This document shows positions 60,127-64,000 of a DNA stretch of 64,000 nucleotides, piece by piece. A model generated the notes under the pieces. That model saw nothing but the letters and a program-made list of their open reading frames with translations, did not search any database and was not told where the DNA came from. The DNA comes from Pseudothioglobus sp905182815 (lineage in GTDB: Bacteria; Pseudomonadota; Gammaproteobacteria; PS1; Pseudothioglobaceae). The translations under genes and the position numbers were made by a program. The first letter of the stretch is position 1, and every line of letters begins with the position of its first letter. The DNA lies in the NCBI RefSeq assembly GCF_048087625.1, contig NZ_CP159805.1, positions 434,001-498,000 of the forward strand, read 5' to 3'.

Positions 60127-61554
60127 ATGACCTGGGAAACTGTAATTGGACTGGAAATACATACGCAATTAAAAACAAAATCAAAAATATTTTCTGGTGC
60201 ATCTACTGAGTTTGGTGCAAAAGCAAATACTCAGGCATGCGCTGTTGATCTAGGCTTCCCTGGTGTTTTGCCTGTTTTAAATAAAGAGGCAGTTCGAATG
60301 GCGCTTAGATTTGGCTTGGCAGTTAATGCGACTATTAATAAGCACTCTATTTTTGCGCGAAAAAATTATTTTTATCCAGACCTCCCAAAAGGCTACCAAA
60401 TTTCACAGTTTGAAATTCCAATTATTGGAAATGGAGTAATTGATATCCCACTAGATAATGGCGAAAAGAAGATGGTAGGAATTACCCGTGCACATTTAGA
60501 AGAAGATGCTGGAAAATCAATCCATGATTTATATGATGATTACACAGCAATTGATCTGAATCGAGCAGGAACACCATTATTAGAAATAGTATCTGACCCT
60601 GATATGAGTAATTCTAAAGAAGCAGTTGCATATGCTAAAAAAATTCATGCGTTGGTTCAATATATTGATATTTGTGATGGAAATATGCAGGAAGGATCGT
60701 TTAGGTGTGACGCTAATGTTTCTGTTAGAAGAGTGGGCGAGGATTTAGGTACTAGAGCTGAAATAAAAAACATTAACTCATTTAAATTTTTAGAAAAAGC
60801 TATTAATCTCGAGGTTGAAAGGCAAATAGATATTTTAGAAGATGGAGGCTCTGTAGCTCAAGAAACTAGACTTTATGATTCAGTTAAAAATGAAACACGG
60901 TCTATGCGTTCAAAAGAAGAAGCCAATGATTACAGATATTTTCCTGATCCTGACTTGCTGCCTGTTGTGATTGATGATGAGCTTCTTAAAGCAATTAAAG
61001 ATAGACTGCCTGAACTTCCCTCTGAGAAGAAGGCTAGGTTTATAGATAAATTTGGGTTGAGCGAATATGATGCTGAGAACCTAACCTCGCAAAAAGCAAT
61101 GGCTGATTACTATGAAATTATTATTGATAAGGGCGCTGATGTTAAGCTTTCAGCAAACTGGGTTATGGGCGAGCTTTCAGCCTCCCTAAATAAAAATCAA
61201 ATTGATATTCAGGATTCACCAATATCAGCCTCTGAGCTTTTTAATCTAATTTCAAGAATTACTGATAATACTATTTCAGGAAAAATAGCTAAGGATGTCT
61301 TTAGGCTCATGTGGGATGAAAAAAGAAGTGTAGATGAGATAATTAAAGACCAAGACTTAGAGCAAATGACAGATATTGGCGCTTTAGAGTTAGTCATTGA
61401 TCAAATCATTGCAAAAAATCTTAATCAAGTCGAGCAATTTAAAAATGGAAATACTAAGCTTTTAGGTTTTTTTGTTGGCCAAGTCATGAAAGCTACTCAG
61501 GGAAAAGCAAATCCAAAACAAGTTAATCAAATTTTAAATGATAGGCTCTCTTAA
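60127..61554 (+). CDS. gatB: Asp/Glu-tRNA amidotransferase subunit B
   Basis: The kinase/amidation subunit (475 aa). It has ETVIGLEIHTQLKTKSKIFSG, ACAVDLGFPGVLPVLN, the RKNYFYPDLPKGYQISQ segment, EDAGKSIHD and the EGSFRCDANVSVR block, then the YqeY-like C-terminal tail domain. A GGGGAG lies 9-14 nt before the ATG. Its end overlaps selO by 17 nt. Confidence 0.96.
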   Translation: MTWETVIGLEIHTQLKTKSKIFSGASTEFGAKANTQACAVDLGFPGVLPVLNKEAVRMALRFGLAVNATINKHSIFARKNYFYPDLPKGYQISQFEIPIIGNGVIDIPLDNGEKKMVGITRAHLEEDAGKSIHDLYDDYTAIDLNRAGTPLLEIVSDPDMSNSKEAVAYAKKIHALVQYIDICDGNMQEGSFRCDANVSVRRVGEDLGTRAEIKNINSFKFLEKAINLEVERQIDILEDGGSVAQETRLYDSVKNETRSMRSKEEANDYRYFPDPDLLPVVIDDELLKAIKDRLPELPSEKKARFIDKFGLSEYDAENLTSQKAMADYYEIIIDKGADVKLSANWVMGELSASLNKNQIDIQDSPISASELFNLISRITDNTISGKIAKDVFRLMWDEKRSVDEIIKDQDLEQMTDIGALELVIDQIIAKNLNQVEQFKNGNTKLLGFFVGQVMKATQGKANPKQVNQILNDRLS

Positions 61555-62923
61555 ATACTTAAGTTTAGGTGATGATTACTTTGCTCAAGTTGAGACTAAA
61601 AAGCTTGAGAATAGTAAATTAGTTCATGTAAATCAAAGCCTTAAAAAAGATCTTAACTTAGACATGAGTGATGAAAATCTTTTAAGTATTTGCTCAGGTG
61701 AAAAAAAATTGGGTGATGTAAATCCTATTTCTACAGTTTATGCAGGTCACCAGTTTGGCTACTTTGTGCCACAGCTTGGGGATGGCCGCTCATGCCTTAT
61801 TGGTGAAATTAGTAACTATGAGGTTTCTTTAAAAGGCGCTGGAACTTCCCCCTTTTCTCGAGGTGCTGATGGACGCGCTGTCCTTAGATCAAGTATTCGA
61901 GAGTATTTATGTTCAATAGCCATGGAGGCTTTAAATATCCCAACCACGAAGGCTCTAGCTCTTGTTGCAAGTGATACCGGTGTTTACCGTGAGCACCTAG
62001 AAAATGCATCAATTGTGACTCGTGTTGCAGAAAGCCATATTCGTTTTGGTCACTTTGAATTCTTTGCAGCAAGAGGTCAAACAGAAAACGTAAAAAAATT
62101 AGCTGATTTTGTTATTACGCATCACTTGCCTCATGTCGATCAAGAAAATTATTTAGAATTATTCAAGGAGGTAGTTAGGTCAACTGCATTAATGATTGCG
62201 CGGTGGCAAGGCCAAGGATTTGCTCATGGCGTAATGAATACGGATAATATGTCAATCCTAGGCTTGACTATTGATTATGGCCCATTCAGCTTCATGGAGA
62301 CTTATAGCCCTGGTTTTATCTGTAATCATTCTGATACTCAGGGCCGCTATTCATTTGAAAAGCAGCCATCAGTCGCATTATGGAACTTACACCGCTTGGC
62401 TGATGCTTTTAAGTCGCTTGTTGATGAAACTCAGTTGAAAGAAGCTATTACAGAATATGAGTCGTCATTAGTTAAAGAGTACTCTTCATTAATGAGAAGA
62501 AAGTTTGGATTATTAGAGGCTAATGATGAAGATAACTCATTAATTAATGAGTTTTTAGAGTTGCTTTATACTAATAAAAAAGATTACCACCGCTCTATGA
62601 GACAACTTTCAAGTAAGAGTGAGCATACATTGGGGAATAATTTTGATTCTTGGTTTGTTCGTTATAAGGCTAGGCTTGAGAAAGAGACTTCAAAGATGAA
62701 TCAAAGGGTAACTATGATGCACAAGGTTAATCCTAAATATGTTTTAAGAAATTATTTAGCTGAAGTTGCAATTCGAAAAGCAGAAGATTTAAATGAATAC
62801 GATGAAATTGAAACTCTTTTTCAATTACTCAAAAAACCATTTGATAACCATGAAGGATATGAGTCTTATGATAGTGAGCCTCCTGAGTGGGCTCAAAACT
62901 TAGAGCTTAGTTGCTCATCCTAG
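61538..62923 (+). CDS. selO: Protein adenylyltransferase SelO (YdiU)
   Basis: A pseudokinase-fold enzyme that transfers AMP to Ser/Thr/Tyr of proteins and links to redox stress. The segments YAGHQFGYFVPQLGDGRS, LKGAGTSPFSRGADGRAVLRSSIREYL, and the kinase-like HGVMNTDNMSILGLTIDYGPF are intact. The ending LSCSS matches the Cys-containing E. coli tail, where some orthologues carry selenocysteine. 461 aa, E. coli 478. It begins within gatB; the stop overlaps the convergent protease by 9 nt. Confidence 0.93.
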   Translation: MIGSLKYLSLGDDYFAQVETKKLENSKLVHVNQSLKKDLNLDMSDENLLSICSGEKKLGDVNPISTVYAGHQFGYFVPQLGDGRSCLIGEISNYEVSLKGAGTSPFSRGADGRAVLRSSIREYLCSIAMEALNIPTTKALALVASDTGVYREHLENASIVTRVAESHIRFGHFEFFAARGQTENVKKLADFVITHHLPHVDQENYLELFKEVVRSTALMIARWQGQGFAHGVMNTDNMSILGLTIDYGPFSFMETYSPGFICNHSDTQGRYSFEKQPSVALWNLHRLADAFKSLVDETQLKEAITEYESSLVKEYSSLMRRKFGLLEANDEDNSLINEFLELLYTNKKDYHRSMRQLSSKSEHTLGNNFDSWFVRYKARLEKETSKMNQRVTMMHKVNPKYVLRNYLAEVAIRKAEDLNEYDEIETLFQLLKKPFDNHEGYESYDSEPPEWAQNLELSCSS

Positions 62924-63565
62924 TAATACCAAAGCGAACTGAAACCAGCTTAGGAGTAGTCCCACTACTGGAAGAACTAAGTAATTAAAGCCACCAATAA
63001 ACATAAGCCCAAGTAATATAAATAATCCATATTGTTCAAGTTGATTATATTGATAGGCAAGACGATTTGAAAGAAGGGCACTGATTACTCTAGATCCATC
63101 AAGTGGAGGTATTGGTAGGAGATTAAAAACAGCTAAAACACAATTTACCATTATTCCAATGCGGCCCATTTCTATTAAAACAGGAATGTTTATATTAATT
63201 GCGAGAATCATAATTAACAGCCAACACACAGCCATAAATAAATTTGCTCCTGGGCCCGCTAAAGCAACCCAGATCATTCCAGATTTTCCAGAGCGCAAGG
63301 CATTAAAATTAATGGGAACTGGCTTAGCCCAGCCAAAGATAAATCCAGATGAAGATATTAATAAAAGTAACGGAATGGCGATTGTACCTACTGGATCGAT
63401 ATGTTTTACTGGATTAAGGGTAACTCTCCCCATCATTCTTGCAGTATGATCACCTAATTTACTTGCTACCCAACCATGAGCTGCCTCATGAAGGGTTATT
63501 GCAAAAAGAAGAGGAATAATATAAATTAATAAAGTTTGAAAATCAGGCATTAGGTAAAATTGCAT
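62915..63565 (-). CDS. Site-2 protease family (M50) membrane metalloprotease
   Basis: A 216-aa inner-membrane zinc protease of the FtsEX-unrelated YwhC/S2P subgroup. The zinc motif HEAAH is near residue 26, with the third ligand in NLLPIPPLDGSRV. About five to six hydrophobic segments are present and there is no PDZ domain, unlike RseP. Substrates are unknown. An in-frame ATG five codons downstream (63550) could also be the start. Divergent from proS with 27 nt between start codons. Confidence 0.88.
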   Translation of the reverse strand: MQFYLMPDFQTLLIYIIPLLFAITLHEAAHGWVASKLGDHTARMMGRVTLNPVKHIDPVGTIAIPLLLLISSSGFIFGWAKPVPINFNALRSGKSGMIWVALAGPGANLFMAVCWLLIMILAININIPVLIEMGRIGIMVNCVLAVFNLLPIPPLDGSRVISALLSNRLAYQYNQLEQYGLFILLGLMFIGGFNYLVLPVVGLLLSWFQFALVLLG

Positions 63566-63592
63566 TATTTATTGATATGAAAACCATTTTAT

Positions 63593-64000
63593 ATGAAAAG
63601 CAGTGATTTTTTAATCTCAACAGTCAAAGAAGCACCTAATGATGCTCAAATCATATCTCATCAATTAATGATAAGAGCTGGTTTGATTTCTAAGTTAGCG
63701 TCGGGACTGTATTCGTATCTCCCAATGGGTTTAAGAATAATCCAAAAGGTAGAAAAAATAATACGTGAGGAGATGAATAAATCTAAAGCATTGGAAGTAT
63801 TAATGCCAGTTGCACAGCCTGCAGAAATATGGAAAGAATCAAAAAGATGGGAAGAGTATGGTCCTGAGTTGCTTCGATTTAAAGATAGGCATGATAGAGA
63901 TTTCTGCTTGGGTCCAACTCATGAAGAGGTTATTACTAAAATTGCTAAACAGTACCTTAGAAGCTATAAGCAACTTCCAATAAATTTGTATCAAATACAG
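63593..64000 (+). CDS. proS: Proline-tRNA ligase, N-terminal part
   Basis: The first 136 codons are inside the window. The protein starts MKSSDFLISTVKEAPNDAQI, then has LMIRAGLISKLASGLYSYLPMGLR and the class II motif 2 region LLRFKDRHDRDFCLGPTHEEVIT, typical of bacterial ProS. It continues beyond the right edge. Confidence 0.95.
   Translation, partial: MKSSDFLISTVKEAPNDAQIISHQLMIRAGLISKLASGLYSYLPMGLRIIQKVEKIIREEMNKSKALEVLMPVAQPAEIWKESKRWEEYGPELLRFKDRHDRDFCLGPTHEEVITKIAKQYLRSYKQLPINLYQIQ

Noticed and set aside
62900..62923. SelO as a selenoprotein
   Set aside because: The tail reads SCSS with a cysteine codon and a normal stop; no in-frame UGA or SECIS-like hairpin is needed.
1..64000. Insertion sequences, prophage, integrase, toxin-antitoxin or CRISPR loci
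   Set aside because: No transposase, integrase, phage structural, Cas or toxin-like protein and no terminal repeats with target duplications were seen, including beside the tRNA genes.

Overview
The window is an AT-rich, densely packed bacterial chromosome segment with mostly housekeeping genes. The protein repertoire is gammaproteobacterial: GyrA and ParC, UvrD, RlmD, EpmB, YgfZ, RsfS/RlmH, Pseudomonas-type Dcd and a MutM/S24-like pair. A glycine betaine transporter, NhaD sodium/proton antiporter, a serine-cycle glyoxylate module, glycolate oxidase and very short intergenic gaps point to a streamlined marine gammaproteobacterium. The best guess is the SUP05/Arctic96BD-19 ('Candidatus Thioglobus') group. 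That placement is inferred from gene content and has not been tested phylogenetically. No insertion sequence, phage, integron or CRISPR array was seen.

Layout. 1-2.9 kb: a partial beta-hydroxyacid dehydrogenase and a DHRS6-like SDR, then an HPP membrane protein, a RutE-type nitroreductase and a HIT protein. 3.0-10.4 kb: parC, queD, folE2, DAHP synthase and gyrA, all on the + strand. 10.5-15.0 kb: a proX-proW-proV glycine betaine importer whose ProW carries an unusual N-terminal extension of about 420 residues. 15-19.3 kb (minus): prfC, dcd, mraY and a secreted cyclophilin-FKBP fusion. 19.4-25.9 kb: ferredoxin, serine-glyoxylate aminotransferase, a glycolate oxidase operon (glcD, a very short glcE, glcF), rlmD and a rhodanese. 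25.9-32.2 kb: uvrD, epmB, a TlpA-like thioredoxin, an ArsC-family protein, and an MBL hydrolase-nadD-rsfS-rlmH operon. 32.25-32.56 kb: tRNA-Ala and two tRNA-Glu genes. 32.8-35.8 kb: malyl-CoA lyase and malate-CoA ligase. 35.9-43.6 kb: cysC facing four minus-strand TPR genes (TPR only, TPR-sulfotransferase, TPR-GT41 O-GlcNAc-transferase-like, TPR-sulfotransferase). 43.8-52.4 kb: rluD-pgeF, an S24-like protein, mutM, a hidden small ORF, a chalcone-isomerase-like protein, a PuuD-like membrane protein, a porin-like protein with a strong promoter, ygfZ-nhaD-coaX. 52.4-64 kb: trpS, rluB, ileS-aroB, gatCAB-selO, a site-2 protease and the start of proS.

Functional links. Glycolate oxidase makes glyoxylate, serine-glyoxylate aminotransferase consumes it, and malate-CoA ligase plus malyl-CoA lyase regenerates it together with acetyl-CoA. 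These are the diagnostic serine-cycle steps, in two blocks about 8 kb apart. CysC makes PAPS, the donor for the two adjacent TPR-sulfotransferases, and a GT41 enzyme lies between them. This is the most likely uncharacterised system here: a candidate TPR-guided glycosylation/sulfation island. Other unusual items are the extended ProW, the half-length GlcE, the dual-family prolyl isomerase, an S24-like protein without the catalytic serine, a second tRNA-Glu with a weak T-stem, and a conserved-looking reading frame without a normal start codon next to mutM.
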